Positions 1 to 7,794 of a stretch of 64,000 bases of DNA are shown in pieces. Positions within the stretch are counted from its first letter, which is position 1, and each line of letters starts with the position of its first letter. The translations under genes were made by a program, and so were the position numbers. Under the pieces are notes generated by a model, which saw only the letters and a list, made by a program, of their open reading frames with translations, searched no databases and had not been told where the DNA came from. This DNA is from Candidatus Nanohaloarchaea archaeon (lineage in GTDB: Archaea > Nanohalarchaeota > Nanosalinia > Nanosalinales > Nanosalinaceae), in the NCBI GenBank assembly GCA_014297435.1, contig JACOQA010000003.1, forward strand, positions 143,460 through 207,459, given 5' to 3'.

Positions 1-1
1 T

Positions 2-356
2 GATTTAGATTCCTTAGAATATCAGCTGGATAAAGGTCTTTTCTACGTAGCCGAAGAAGACAACGAAGTAATCGGTTTCGCCCACGCAGGTTCCCGAAGA
101 CGGAAGTAAAGCCAATCTCTACCGGATCTACGTTGATCCAAATTCTCAGAGAAAAGGTGCCGGCTCAAGGCTCTATGAGAAAATAGAGAATGAACTAAAG
201 GATAGAGATATCGAAGGAATTAGACTGGAAGTCGTGTCTGAAAATGAGAAAGGTTTCAGTTTTTACAGGAAGAACGGATTTGAAACAGTGAATGTGGAGA
301 CAGTTGAGTTGAAAGGCGATGAAGTGGACCAGAAAGTTATGGAGAAAGGGATCTAG
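2..356 (+). pseudogene. GNAT N-acetyltransferase, 5'-truncated by window edge, frameshifted
   Basis: The end of a GNAT-fold acetyltransferase. The first part reads in one frame from base 2 (strand pattern LFYVAEE then EVIGFAHA) and stops at 107-109. The second part continues in another frame from about base 93 (YRIYVDPNSQRKGAGSRLYE), carrying the acetyl-CoA binding motif Q/R-x-x-G-x-G, and ends at 354-356. The two halves make one continuous GNAT fold only if a single-base shift is allowed between about 82 and 107. It is either a decayed gene or a sequencing error. The true start lies outside the window, so substrate cannot be inferred. Confidence 0.7.
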
Positions 357-459
357 AGTTATGGTATTGAATACTTGATTATAAGTTTGCCTATTGAGGT
401 CAGTAAGCTCTTAGGAATCTAGTTCTTGAGAAAATAGGCTTCTCCCTAAACCCATTTAA

Positions 460-479
460 TTGTTACTATGTAATAACAA
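460..479. promoter_or_regulatory. Palindromic operator candidate before metallopeptidase gene
   Basis: Imperfect palindrome with perfect outer arms TTGTTA and TAACAA separated by 8 bases (8 of 10 positions symmetric). It begins at the end of a TATA-like element (CATTTAAT, about 453-460) and ends 3 bases before the ATG at 483. If the gene is leaderless, a protein bound here would cover the transcription start. Confidence 0.35.
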
Positions 480-482
480 AGT

Positions 483-1259
483 ATGTCGTTATTTGTTCAA
501 AGGCAGCAACGCGGTATAGAAGCCGAGTTCGAGGATATTTTGCTAAATGACCCGCTCGGCCATGGAGCTGAATTGAACGAAGAGGCAATTGAGGATATAT
601 TCAGGGTCATAGAACTAGCAGACCGAGAGATCAATCACGGCTTCGCGGAAAGAGACTATATCTTTGATCATGGAAGAGCTGCCTTTGACTCCGATAAAGG
701 AGGCGACAAAATCTCTATATCAATGGCTACAGAGTTCAAGCCCTTCAGACTCTGCCACGAGCTGGGACACAGCGCATACCATTCAGAGATACGGGAAAAA
801 GTACCTGAATCTGACCCGGAGCCGATAAGAACTTCCTATTCCGAAGCATTCGCTGAACTTACTGCCTACCACCTCTTCGATCAGGTAGAAATGGACTACT
901 CTGAATCCATACCAGAAAGAAACCCTTACACAAATCCTGATCAGACAAGATTCTACGCCGAACTCGTAGAGGAAGATATACCTGACTGGAAGGAACACCA
1001 TGAGAACTCAGATCTTCAGGTTGACTTACAGCACCACTCCGCAAACCTAATTGGTAGGAAGATGAGTGAGAAGGGATTAAACCCGAATAATGCCCTAGAC
1101 TCAACACAACAGTTCTTCTCATTAGTGCGTCAAGGCCTCGAAGCAGTTGTGGAACACGGCACAGAGCTCTACAGACAGGGAGAGCTCGAACAGATCTACC
1201 CGCAGGGAAAAGAGAGATACGAGGAGAGACTGGACCAGATAATAGAAAACAACTTCTGA
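483..1259 (+). CDS. Zinc metallopeptidase (HExxH), ImmA/IrrE-like or related gluzincin
   Basis: 258-residue soluble protein with a zincin motif CHELGH at residues 91-96 and a downstream glutamate helix (SEAFAELTAYH, about 30 residues later) that could give the third zinc ligand, as in ImmA/IrrE-type gluzincins. No signal peptide or membrane segment, so probably cytoplasmic. ImmA-like peptidases usually cleave repressors; whether this does is unknown. ATG start at 483 fits a leaderless transcript, and a palindrome (460-479) overlaps the presumed transcription start. The remainder is acidic and unrecognised. The family assignment is tentative; the peptidase call is firm on the motif alone. Confidence 0.65.
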   Translation: MSLFVQRQQRGIEAEFEDILLNDPLGHGAELNEEAIEDIFRVIELADREINHGFAERDYIFDHGRAAFDSDKGGDKISISMATEFKPFRLCHELGHSAYHSEIREKVPESDPEPIRTSYSEAFAELTAYHLFDQVEMDYSESIPERNPYTNPDQTRFYAELVEEDIPDWKEHHENSDLQVDLQHHSANLIGRKMSEKGLNPNNALDSTQQFFSLVRQGLEAVVEHGTELYRQGELEQIYPQGKERYEERLDQIIENNF

Positions 1260-1314
1260 CCCTCCAAAAGAACTATCAAAAGACCGTAAAAAATACCGAG
1301 AAACAAATTTATTT

Positions 1315-2529
1315 ATGGAGAAAGTCTTCCCCAAGTATGGCGAGGCATCGCTGGCAGACATTCCCGGAACAGTACTCTCCCTCTTTAATATAGAATCAGA
1401 CCTAACCCGGTTAGACGAAGATATAGTTAATTCAGAGGAAGACTACGAAAACGTAGTAGTAATTCTGATCGACGGTCTTGGACTAAACCAGTTAGAGAAT
1501 TTTTCAAGAGGTTTTTTTGAAGAAGCTAAACAATCTGGAGAGCTTAAGGGGATTACTAGTGTATTTCCGTCAGCGACCCCAGCCACGCTTACCAGTATTA
1601 ACACCGGCAAAACACCTAAAGAACATGGTTTGCTTGGATGGGAGATGTACTACGAGGAGATAGACTCGAATATCTTTACACTACCTTTTCTGACAACAGA
1701 GGGCGAAAAACCTCAAGATGCATTCGAGGAAGTTGACCCGAAGATGCTTTTCGAAGGCGAACCTATCTACCCAAGGCTTGAACAGAATGATGTAAACTGT
1801 TTTTCAGTAACTAAAGAGGATATTGTAGACAGCGAGTACACTGAGATGGTCAAAAAGGGGTCGGAGATAGTGCCTTACCTGAACACTGCCGATATGGCGC
1901 TACAAATCAGGAGAACCCTGGAAGAAAATGAAGGTAAAAAGTACATCTATGCTTACACGTCCGATATTGATTCGATCTCCCATATGCGGGGTCCGAAGAC
2001 TGAGGATGAGCGCAATCAGCTGGAGATGATCTCTGAGACCCTTAACAGAAATCTGGTTGAGGAGATGGATGAGGAAACAGCCGAGGACACTCTCGTGTTA
2101 ATTACAGCCGATCACGGCCAGATCGAGCATGATGAAAAGGTGGATCTCTTCCAGTGGGATAATGTAGGTGAAAGCCTGAAGACGGATGACAACGGCGACT
2201 TGATAACTCCGACAGGTAACGGAGGTCGCTCCATCTTCCTACATGTGAAAGAGGAGAAGCTCGATGAACTGCACAGCTTTCTGAACGAAAAGCTTGATGC
2301 AGAGGTAATGAAGACAGAGACAGCTCTAGAAGAAGGATACTTCGGTGAAGGAGAACTAGCAGATAATTTCAAGGCAAGAGCCGGAGAGTTAGTCATAGTT
2401 TCAAACGACAACAAAATTCACTGGGGTGAGCCCTGGAACCTTGAAGACATCGGGGTTCATGGAGGACTACATCAGGAAGAGATGAAGATTCCGTTGCTGA
2501 AGTTTGAGTTATCCGATTTAAGGAGGTAG
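1315..2529 (+). CDS. Alkaline-phosphatase superfamily phosphodiesterase / nucleotide pyrophosphatase
   Basis: 404 residues with type I phosphodiesterase/nucleotide pyrophosphatase motifs in order: first metal Asp in VVVILIDGLG (D53), the nucleophile region FPSATPATLTS (about 85-94) followed by GKTPKEHG, then TADHGQIEHD and a C-terminal GVHGG, which supply the other metal ligands. These enzymes hydrolyse phosphodiester or phosphoanhydride bonds with two metal ions. No signal peptide is visible, suggesting a cytoplasmic role. The substrate cannot be read from the sequence. ATG follows an A/T-rich stretch (AAATTTATTT) with almost no leader. Confidence 0.85.
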   Translation: MEKVFPKYGEASLADIPGTVLSLFNIESDLTRLDEDIVNSEEDYENVVVILIDGLGLNQLENFSRGFFEEAKQSGELKGITSVFPSATPATLTSINTGKTPKEHGLLGWEMYYEEIDSNIFTLPFLTTEGEKPQDAFEEVDPKMLFEGEPIYPRLEQNDVNCFSVTKEDIVDSEYTEMVKKGSEIVPYLNTADMALQIRRTLEENEGKKYIYAYTSDIDSISHMRGPKTEDERNQLEMISETLNRNLVEEMDEETAEDTLVLITADHGQIEHDEKVDLFQWDNVGESLKTDDNGDLITPTGNGGRSIFLHVKEEKLDELHSFLNEKLDAEVMKTETALEEGYFGEGELADNFKARAGELVIVSNDNKIHWGEPWNLEDIGVHGGLHQEEMKIPLLKFELSDLRR

Positions 2530-2586
2530 ATTTCAAAACCTAGAAATTGGGAAAAACTCAAAAATCGGCGTGAAAAACCTCTAAAT

Positions 2587-3189
2587 ATGAGAGATACCGT
2601 CAAGAAAGGCTACGAAGAAGGCGACTACGAAGGAGAGTATCGAGAGAACAGAGAGATAGTTGAAAAAGAAAAACAGCTGTTCAAGAAGCTTTCTGACAAC
2701 ATCAAAGGCGATAAAGTACTTGATCTGGGTTGCGGTACGGGCGTTCCTTTCGATCGTTACCTCGTTGACGAGGGCTTCGACTTGACAGGTATCGATATAT
2801 CAGAGAAACACATCAGAAAGGCAAGAGAAAACATACCTGAAGCCAAATTTCTTCAGGGAGACTTCTTTGATCAGGACTTCGGAGAGAACAGTTTCGATGC
2901 CGTAGTAAGTTTCTACGCTATCTTCCATATACCTAGAGAAGAACACCAGAAGCTTTTCGAAGAGGTGAGGCCCTGGTTGAAAGACGATGGAGCCCTACTT
3001 GTCACGATGGGTGCTGAAGAAATGGAGCAGCATAAAGAAGAAATAGGAGGAGGTGAACTTGTCTGGAGCTCCTACTCACGCGAGAAGAACAAAGAGCTAA
3101 TAGAAAAAGCCGGGTTCAATATTTTGGAAACGTACGTAGAGGATTGGCGCGAGGAAACACATCTATGGATACTTGCCGAGCCCAACTAG
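2587..3189 (+). CDS. Class I SAM-dependent methyltransferase
   Basis: 200 residues. Motif I VLDLGCGTG (44-52), motif II TGIDIS ending the second strand, and the acidic post-I region LQGDFFDQDFG with VVSFYAIFHI mark a Rossmann-fold SAM methyltransferase of the small-molecule type. No substrate-recognition domain is recognisable. It is followed at once by an oppositely oriented HD gene whose end overlaps by a few bases, so the two converge and are unlikely to be co-regulated. Confidence 0.85.
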   Translation: MRDTVKKGYEEGDYEGEYRENREIVEKEKQLFKKLSDNIKGDKVLDLGCGTGVPFDRYLVDEGFDLTGIDISEKHIRKARENIPEAKFLQGDFFDQDFGENSFDAVVSFYAIFHIPREEHQKLFEEVRPWLKDDGALLVTMGAEEMEQHKEEIGGGELVWSSYSREKNKELIEKAGFNILETYVEDWREETHLWILAEPN

Positions 3190-3827
3190 AAATCCTCACC
3201 ATCCATCTCCATCTCTATTCTTTCAATAGCTTGTTTATGCCTCTCTAAACGTTTCTCCGCCACTTTCTTAGTATAGTCAAAGTTAAGCTTCTTCATCTGT
3301 CCTCTATAGCGGTCAACTGCAGAGTCCCAGAAGTATTCTAGGCTATCATCAAAAGTTCTTTCGTGTTCGGCTGCGTAATGTATCTGCCGCCAGAGGTTGT
3401 TTACACCGAAGTTTGAAACCTTGTCAGCATCCTGCACAATTTTTCCTTCGACAGTTTGAGGTTCGGAGTGATGGTTCCTGATAATTCTTTGAATTTTCTT
3501 GAGCTGGTCTTCTGTAACAAAGTCAGAAACGTATTCCTCGATTATCTTGGCTCCTCTTTCATCGTGTCCTTCATGTCCTTCAAAAGGATCCATCTCACCG
3601 TCTTCAATATCCTCTTTTCTGCCGATATCATGGTAGAGAGCGGCGATCTCCAAAACGTTCTCATCTATCTCCTCACTTGTTTCGACGTTTTGTTTCAGTT
3701 TGTGTACGATCTCTAGAACCGTTTTAAGGTGTCTGTAACGGTAGTTCTTTCCCCCGGCTATCTCGGTATAGTTTGAGAACTCGTCTTTCAGCCTTGATTT
3801 AAGCTCTTCTTCGACCTCTTTCTCCAT
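3186..3827 (-). CDS. HD-domain phosphohydrolase
   Basis: 213 residues. Metal-binding HD signature: an early His in the first helix (YRHLKTVLEIVHKL), LYHDIGR with H66-D67, a pair of histidines IRNHHSE about 70 residues later and a final Asp in VQDADKVSNFG. These are the metal ligands of HD hydrolases, which act on nucleotides or other phosphoesters. Similar small archaeal HD proteins are usually annotated only at family level. Convergent with the methyltransferase gene; ATG start at 3827. Confidence 0.85.
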   Translation of the reverse strand: MEKEVEEELKSRLKDEFSNYTEIAGGKNYRYRHLKTVLEIVHKLKQNVETSEEIDENVLEIAALYHDIGRKEDIEDGEMDPFEGHEGHDERGAKIIEEYVSDFVTEDQLKKIQRIIRNHHSEPQTVEGKIVQDADKVSNFGVNNLWRQIHYAAEHERTFDDSLEYFWDSAVDRYRGQMKKLNFDYTKKVAEKRLERHKQAIERIEMEMDGEDF

Positions 3828-3890
3828 AGAATAGTTATTGGAACAGAAAATCTTACAAGTTTGAGTTGAAAGTTAAAGGGGTAAAAGTAG

Positions 3891-4005
3891 TCTGGCAGCG
3901 TCCCGGAACTCCCGCCTGTAAGGCAGTACCGACCGGATCGCTGAGGGACTTTACTTCCGTGTTCGGGATGGGTACGGGTGTAACCCCCTCGCTCTGACCG
4001 CCAGT
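3891..4005 (-). rRNA. rrf: 5S ribosomal RNA
   Basis: On the minus strand this reads as a full archaeal 5S rRNA: the conserved core ACCCGUACCCAUCCCGAAC followed by ACGGAAGUAAAG, then GCGAUCCGGUCGGUACUGCC. The ends pair as CUGGCGGU (from 4004) with GCUGCCAG (to 3892), forming helix I. A TATA box (TTTATAAG on the minus strand, 4026-4033) lies about 25 bases upstream, so it has its own promoter. It is not linked to the 16S gene at the other end of the window. Ends are good to a few bases. Confidence 0.93.
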
Positions 4006-4092
4006 ATCACAAATATCAGGTTTAACTCTTATAAACAGTGATGGCGTTTAAGTCACGAAACATTCAAGCCCTTCCTAAGGTAATCTTTGGTT

Positions 4093-4578
4093 ATGAGAAT
4101 TAGAACCGCGGATATCGAGGACAGAGAAATCTTGGCTCATGAGATGTGGATAGAACTTGCCGAGATGATGGAGCCTTACAGCGAAGCTAACGAGCTTAAG
4201 GAAGATCCTAAAGAGCTTGCTTTAAACGGATTCGAGAATGTTCTAGAAAGCGAAGATTACGAGACATTTCTAATCGAAAAAGACGGCAACGAAATAGGTT
4301 TCATGAACGTCAAGGTAGAGGAAAAAACCACTTTCAAGATGGATAAATGCTTGGACATAGTCGACCTTTTCATCAAAGAAGGTTTTCGTGGCGAGGGCTA
4401 CGGAACCAAGTTAGTTGAGAAAGCGGAAGAATACGCAGATAAAACCGGATGCGATTACATAACCGTTTCCGCCGAGTGGAAGAACAAGAAAGCACAGGAG
4501 TTCTACGAGAAGAAAGGTTTTAAGCAAAAGCAGGTTCAGTTCATCAAATTGAGGGATGAAAAATGGAGCAGGCGATAA
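4093..4578 (+). CDS. GNAT family N-acetyltransferase
   Basis: 161 residues. The GNAT core is clear: IEKDGNEIGFMNVKV (strands 2-3), CLDIVDLFIKEGFRGEGYGTK with the R-G-x-G-x-G acetyl-CoA pyrophosphate loop, and a C-terminal AQEFYEKKGFKQ typical of the last strand-helix pair. The ATG at 4093 was chosen over an upstream TTG at 4087. Its 3' end overlaps the following kinase gene by 16 bases, so the two are probably co-transcribed. GNAT plus APH-like kinase pairs resemble aminoglycoside-modifying genes, but a small-metabolite role is equally possible. Confidence 0.8.
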   Translation: MRIRTADIEDREILAHEMWIELAEMMEPYSEANELKEDPKELALNGFENVLESEDYETFLIEKDGNEIGFMNVKVEEKTTFKMDKCLDIVDLFIKEGFRGEGYGTKLVEKAEEYADKTGCDYITVSAEWKNKKAQEFYEKKGFKQKQVQFIKLRDEKWSRR

Positions 4579-5543
4579 AGGATAAGATTGAATCAGCTCT
4601 TGAAGAAAGTTTTGAGTGGACGAAAATTGAGAAAGGCTTAAACAGTGTTTACAGAATCTATTCCGGGAAAAAAAAGTTTATCGTGAAAGTTCATACTAAC
4701 GAAAACCTTGAATCCGAAAATTTCAAAGCCGAGCCACTCATTTACGATGCAATACAGGAAAAAACGGATGTTCCAAGCCCTAAAGTCATACATGAATCAC
4801 TTGATGACGAAGAGTTCAGCTTCTATGTCATGGAATTAATTGAAGGAGAGAATCCCGGACCAAGAAGAAAGAACTTGGAAATGGAAACCCTTGAAGACTT
4901 AATTTTCGAATACGGCAAGATTCTAGGGGAGATACATAGAGAAATAGGCTTCGAATCCTACGGAGAACTCGAAGGAAGTACGGACGGACCGACAGTCAGG
5001 GATAGTTCTGAGAACTGGAGGGATGAGCTCTCTGAAATATTCCATGTTTATAGGGATATTGTCGAAGACGAGTGGGATAACCCTCCGAAAATGGAAATAC
5101 CTGATAATTTGGGCTGTATACCTGAGAGACCTAAGCCCTCACTTATTCACGTAGACAACAGACTTGACAATCTTCTAGTCGAAGACAATCGGATAACCGG
5201 ATTTATTGACTGGAGTTTTACACGTACCGGTCATAACGAGTACGATCTCATACGGGCAGAATATCTGCTAATAGATTATGATCTAAGATTTCTTAGTGAG
5301 ACCAAAAAGGAAAGACTCAAAGAAAGCCTTTTCGGAGGGTATAGGGAGGAAATTGATCTGGATAAAGATTCTGGGTTCAAAGCAAGGAGACAGTTGTACC
5401 GGTATGCCCCGGTTTTCTGGCTGGCTGCAGGGTTTCAGAGCTGGGGTCAGGACCTAGAAAAAGATGCTTACCAGGAGATGCTCCAGTTGATTATTGAAAG
5501 CCTAAAGGAGGAAAAGCCAAAAAATCTTCCCTTCAACCAATAG
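4563..5543 (+). CDS. APH-type phosphotransferase (aminoglycoside/homoserine kinase-like)
   Basis: 326 residues with the APH fold: N-lobe lysine in KKFIVKVHTNEN, hinge YVMELIEGENPG, catalytic loop LIHVDNRLDNLL beginning at H196 (HxDxxxxN type) and metal-binding FIDWSF. This family transfers phosphate from ATP to small hydroxylated molecules (aminoglycosides, homoserine, choline, fructosamine). Starts inside the end of the preceding GNAT gene and ends two bases before the RNase P p29 gene, suggesting a GNAT-APH-p29 transcript. Substrate unknown. Confidence 0.8.
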   Translation: MEQAIKDKIESALEESFEWTKIEKGLNSVYRIYSGKKKFIVKVHTNENLESENFKAEPLIYDAIQEKTDVPSPKVIHESLDDEEFSFYVMELIEGENPGPRRKNLEMETLEDLIFEYGKILGEIHREIGFESYGELEGSTDGPTVRDSSENWRDELSEIFHVYRDIVEDEWDNPPKMEIPDNLGCIPERPKPSLIHVDNRLDNLLVEDNRITGFIDWSFTRTGHNEYDLIRAEYLLIDYDLRFLSETKKERLKESLFGGYREEIDLDKDSGFKARRQLYRYAPVFWLAAGFQSWGQDLEKDAYQEMLQLIIESLKEEKPKNLPFNQ

Positions 5544-5545
5544 TT

Positions 5546-5830
5546 ATGCCTATCACTCCTGAAAACCTTCCCCGCCACGAACTGATCGGACTTGAATGCG
5601 AAGTTGTAGAAGCAAAGGATGAGAACCTGATCGGATTGAAAGGCGAGGTTCTTGATGAGACTCAATCCCTACTAAGGATTGGTGATACGAAGGTCGAAAA
5701 GAAGATCTGCACTTTCGAATTCGAGCTTCCTTCAGGCGAAAAGGTCGAGCTGGACGGCAAACTGATTGATAAGAGACCTGAGGAACGTGTCGGGATGAAG
5801 CTTCCGGGCAAATGGAGTTACGTTGATTGA
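5546..5830 (+). CDS. rnp1: Ribonuclease P protein subunit p29 (RNP1)
   Basis: 94 residues, the usual size of archaeal Rpp29/Pop4. Conserved opening ENLPRHELIGLECEVVEA, then NLIGLKGEVLDETQSLLRI and a Sm-like beta barrel ending in IDKRPEERVG. It binds the specificity domain of RNase P RNA with Rpp21 for pre-tRNA 5' processing. In many archaea rnp1 sits between L29/SUI1 and S17; here it keeps its place upstream of uS17 but L29 and the rest of the upstream S10 operon are gone from this position, and a hypothetical gene plus a possible RNA intervene. Confidence 0.9.
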   Translation: MPITPENLPRHELIGLECEVVEAKDENLIGLKGEVLDETQSLLRIGDTKVEKKICTFEFELPSGEKVELDGKLIDKRPEERVGMKLPGKWSYVD

Positions 5831-5867
5831 ACGAGCCTTTTTGAATTTTTGTTACTAACTGGTATGT

Positions 5868-6155
5868 ATGGGAGAGGGGAACTACACTTCGATCGAAGAT
5901 TATTCTCAAGAAGGAGAGTTTGAGGTTGTGACTGCATTCAACCTTGTAAATGAATTTGATATGAATCCTGAGCCAGGGAAGATGTGGGCTGTAGCCGATT
6001 ATCTTATGAAGTCACTTCAGGGAAAGGACGAGGCTGATTCTTATGACGAAGCTATCCTCAAGTCGGCGAGAAACACCAGTATTGATCGTGGAGACAACCA
6101 ACTGGACCTAGCTTACGATACTATCGAGGAGCTTGGAAAGCTTTACCTCGACTAA
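5868..6155 (+). CDS. Hypothetical acidic protein, 95 residues
   Basis: Small, soluble, strongly acidic protein with no recognised domain; mostly helical by composition (segments AVADYLMKSLQGK and LAYDTIEELGKLYLD). It starts at ATG 5868 and lies between rnp1 and the uS17 promoter. The TTTTTGAATTTTTG tract just upstream could be the rnp1 terminator or part of a promoter. Codon use matches its neighbours, so it is likely real, but no function can be offered. Confidence 0.65.
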   Translation: MGEGNYTSIEDYSQEGEFEVVTAFNLVNEFDMNPEPGKMWAVADYLMKSLQGKDEADSYDEAILKSARNTSIDRGDNQLDLAYDTIEELGKLYLD

Positions 6156-6187
6156 ACCCCTTTTTAAAACTTTAGTTCTATTGTTGG

Positions 6188-6318
6188 GATAGCCGCTTGG
6201 AGTCGTGAATTGACGAAAGCCTATTGTCCGGGTTTTCAGATTGGAGCGATACTCCGGGAGCAGCGAGAGAAAAACCTCGTGTAGAACGTACAGTTTTTCC
6301 CGGGTAACTTACCAGTGG
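6188..6318 (+). ncRNA. Possible structured small RNA between rnp1 and uS17
   Basis: A gene-free 214-base gap holds a TATA-like TTTTTAAAAC (6160-6170), then about 130 bases with nested pairing: GATAG/CTATT enclosing a small hairpin, and GGTTTTC with GAGAAAAACC enclosing GGAG-CGATA-CTCC. A second TATA-like element (ACTTAAAAAG, about 6319) then serves uS17. The arrangement suggests an independent transcript of about 130 nt. I looked for box C/D, H/ACA, RNase P and SRP signatures and did not find a convincing set. Could equally be an unusual leader. Confidence 0.3.
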
Positions 6319-6369
6319 TTTACTTAAAAAGTTTACAATCGAACGAGACTACATCAGGGCTAAAGAACC

Positions 6370-6651
6370 ATGACAGAATCAATTGAAACCGAATACCCCG
6401 TTAGGGGAGGAACTTTCGTTGGGACGGTAGAGTCCACGAAGATGCAGAAATCCGCAACAGTAAGATGGGAGTACTCTGAGAAGGTTCCCAAGTACGAGAG
6501 GTACGAGAGAAGAAACACCAAGATAACGGTTCACGTGCCCGAAGACGTAGAGATCGAGGAAGGCGACGAAGTCAAAGTAGGAGAAACGAAGCCTATCTCG
6601 AAGACTAAAAGCCATGTTATAATCGAAAAAGTAGAAGACGGTGAAGAGTAA
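6370..6651 (+). CDS. rps17: Small ribosomal subunit protein uS17
   Basis: 93 residues. Oligonucleotide-binding fold with the S17 core FVGTVESTKMQKSATVRWEY, the basic loop VPKYERYERRNTKITVHVPE and the second-half signature GDEVKVGETKPISKTKSHVI. It binds helix 11 and helix 20 regions of 16S rRNA early in assembly. First gene of the spc-type operon here; a TATA-like AAAAAG stretch lies about 35-45 bases upstream, giving a short leader. Stop TAA runs straight into the uL14 ATG. Confidence 0.95.
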   Translation: MTESIETEYPVRGGTFVGTVESTKMQKSATVRWEYSEKVPKYERYERRNTKITVHVPEDVEIEEGDEVKVGETKPISKTKSHVIIEKVEDGEE

Positions 6652-7050
6652 ATGAAGCCGATCGGATCCAACATAACAAGAACACTGGATATCGGCGCAG
6701 AACTTACATGCGCAGATAACTCCGGAGCAAAGAAGCTAGAAATCATCGGAGTCAAGGCAAGACAGGGACGACGTTCCCGAAGGAACTCTGCAGGAATCGG
6801 AGACAAAGTAATGGTAAAGATCCTGAAGGGAGACCAGGAAGTCAAGAACCAGGTCTTCGAAGCAGTGATCGTCAGACAGGCAAAGGAATTCCAGAGACCT
6901 AACGGACTAAGAGTAGAGTTTGAAGACAACGCAGCAGTACTAGTGGAAGACACAGGACTTCCAAAAGGATCGGTTACAAGAGGACCTATCGCGAAAGAAG
7001 TCGTCGAAAGATACAGCCCGATCGGAAAGATCGCATCACAGGTGGTGTAA
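6652..7050 (+). CDS. rpl14: Large ribosomal subunit protein uL14
   Basis: 132 residues, normal length. uL14 signature GAELTCADNSGAKKLEIIGV near the N-terminus, the basic loop RQGRRSRRNSAGIGDKVMV and the C-terminal PIAKEVVERYSPIGKIASQ. It sits at the subunit interface (bridges B5/B8) beside uL3 and eL24. The ATG touches the uS17 stop codon, so translation is probably coupled. Confidence 0.95.
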   Translation: MKPIGSNITRTLDIGAELTCADNSGAKKLEIIGVKARQGRRSRRNSAGIGDKVMVKILKGDQEVKNQVFEAVIVRQAKEFQRPNGLRVEFEDNAAVLVEDTGLPKGSVTRGPIAKEVVERYSPIGKIASQVV

Positions 7051-7053
7051 AAA

Positions 7054-7788
7054 ATGGTAAACGAGACAGAGAACTGGAGTAGCAACTGGAAATCAAGCAA
7101 GAAACCTTCAAAACAGAGAAAGTACAGAGATAACGCACCTCTACACGTAAAGGACAAACTTGTTTCTGCACATCTAGACGAAGAACTTAGAGAAGAAGTC
7201 GGAACAAGAAACATGCCTCTCAGAACAGGAGACAGAGTAAGAGTTATGAGAGGAGACCAGAAAGGTGCAGAAGGAATCGTAAACAATATTGACAGAGAAA
7301 ATACTCGAGTCTACATCGATGGAGTTGAGAACGAGAGAACCGATGGTTCAACGAACCAGAAGGCTTTCCCTCCATCCAACGTACAGATCGTAGCACTAAA
7401 CATCGAAGACATCTCAAGGATCGAGAAATACGATGTCGAAGACTACGAAGAGATCAAAGTCGAAGAAGAAGAGCTCGAAGAAGCCCTAGCAGAAGATGAA
7501 GAAGAGAACGAGATGATGCAGCAGATGCAGGGCGGAGAATCAGGAGCTCACGAGCAGTTCGAAGAAGACGAAGAAGAAACAGAAGAAGTAGAGGAAGAGA
7601 CTGAAGAAACAGAAGAGGAAGAAGTTGAAGCCGATTACAGCGAAGTTGTTTCGCAGAACATCGGCGATGTAAAGGATTCAGTTCAGGAGATGGAAAGCCC
7701 TGACTACGATGCTCTGCTCGAAGCAGAGGAAGACAACAAGGACAGGAAAACCATGAAGGAATGGATCGAATCTCAAAAAGAGGAGTGA
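7054..7788 (+). CDS. rpl24: Large ribosomal subunit protein uL24 with long acidic C-terminal extension
   Basis: 244 residues, about twice the usual archaeal uL24 length of roughly 120. The N-terminal half is ordinary: N-terminal RNA-binding stretch, then the KOW motif RTGDRVRVMRGDQKGAEG and VYIDGVE. From about residue 130 it continues into a roughly 110-residue tail made largely of Glu and Asp runs with an amphipathic end (EAEEDNKDRKTMKEWIESQ). No frameshift is needed; the tail is in frame up to the gap before eS4. The core assembles at the exit tunnel with 23S rRNA; the tail is unexplained. Confidence 0.93.
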   Translation: MVNETENWSSNWKSSKKPSKQRKYRDNAPLHVKDKLVSAHLDEELREEVGTRNMPLRTGDRVRVMRGDQKGAEGIVNNIDRENTRVYIDGVENERTDGSTNQKAFPPSNVQIVALNIEDISRIEKYDVEDYEEIKVEEEELEEALAEDEEENEMMQQMQGGESGAHEQFEEDEEETEEVEEETEETEEEEVEADYSEVVSQNIGDVKDSVQEMESPDYDALLEAEEDNKDRKTMKEWIESQKEE

Positions 7789-7794
7789 TTTCAA

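Noticed and set aside
6231-6270. GGGAGCAGC resembling the SRP RNA helix 8 internal loop
   Set aside because: The apical GGAA-type loop and the opposing strand of SRP helix 8 are absent, and the unit is too short for 7S RNA.
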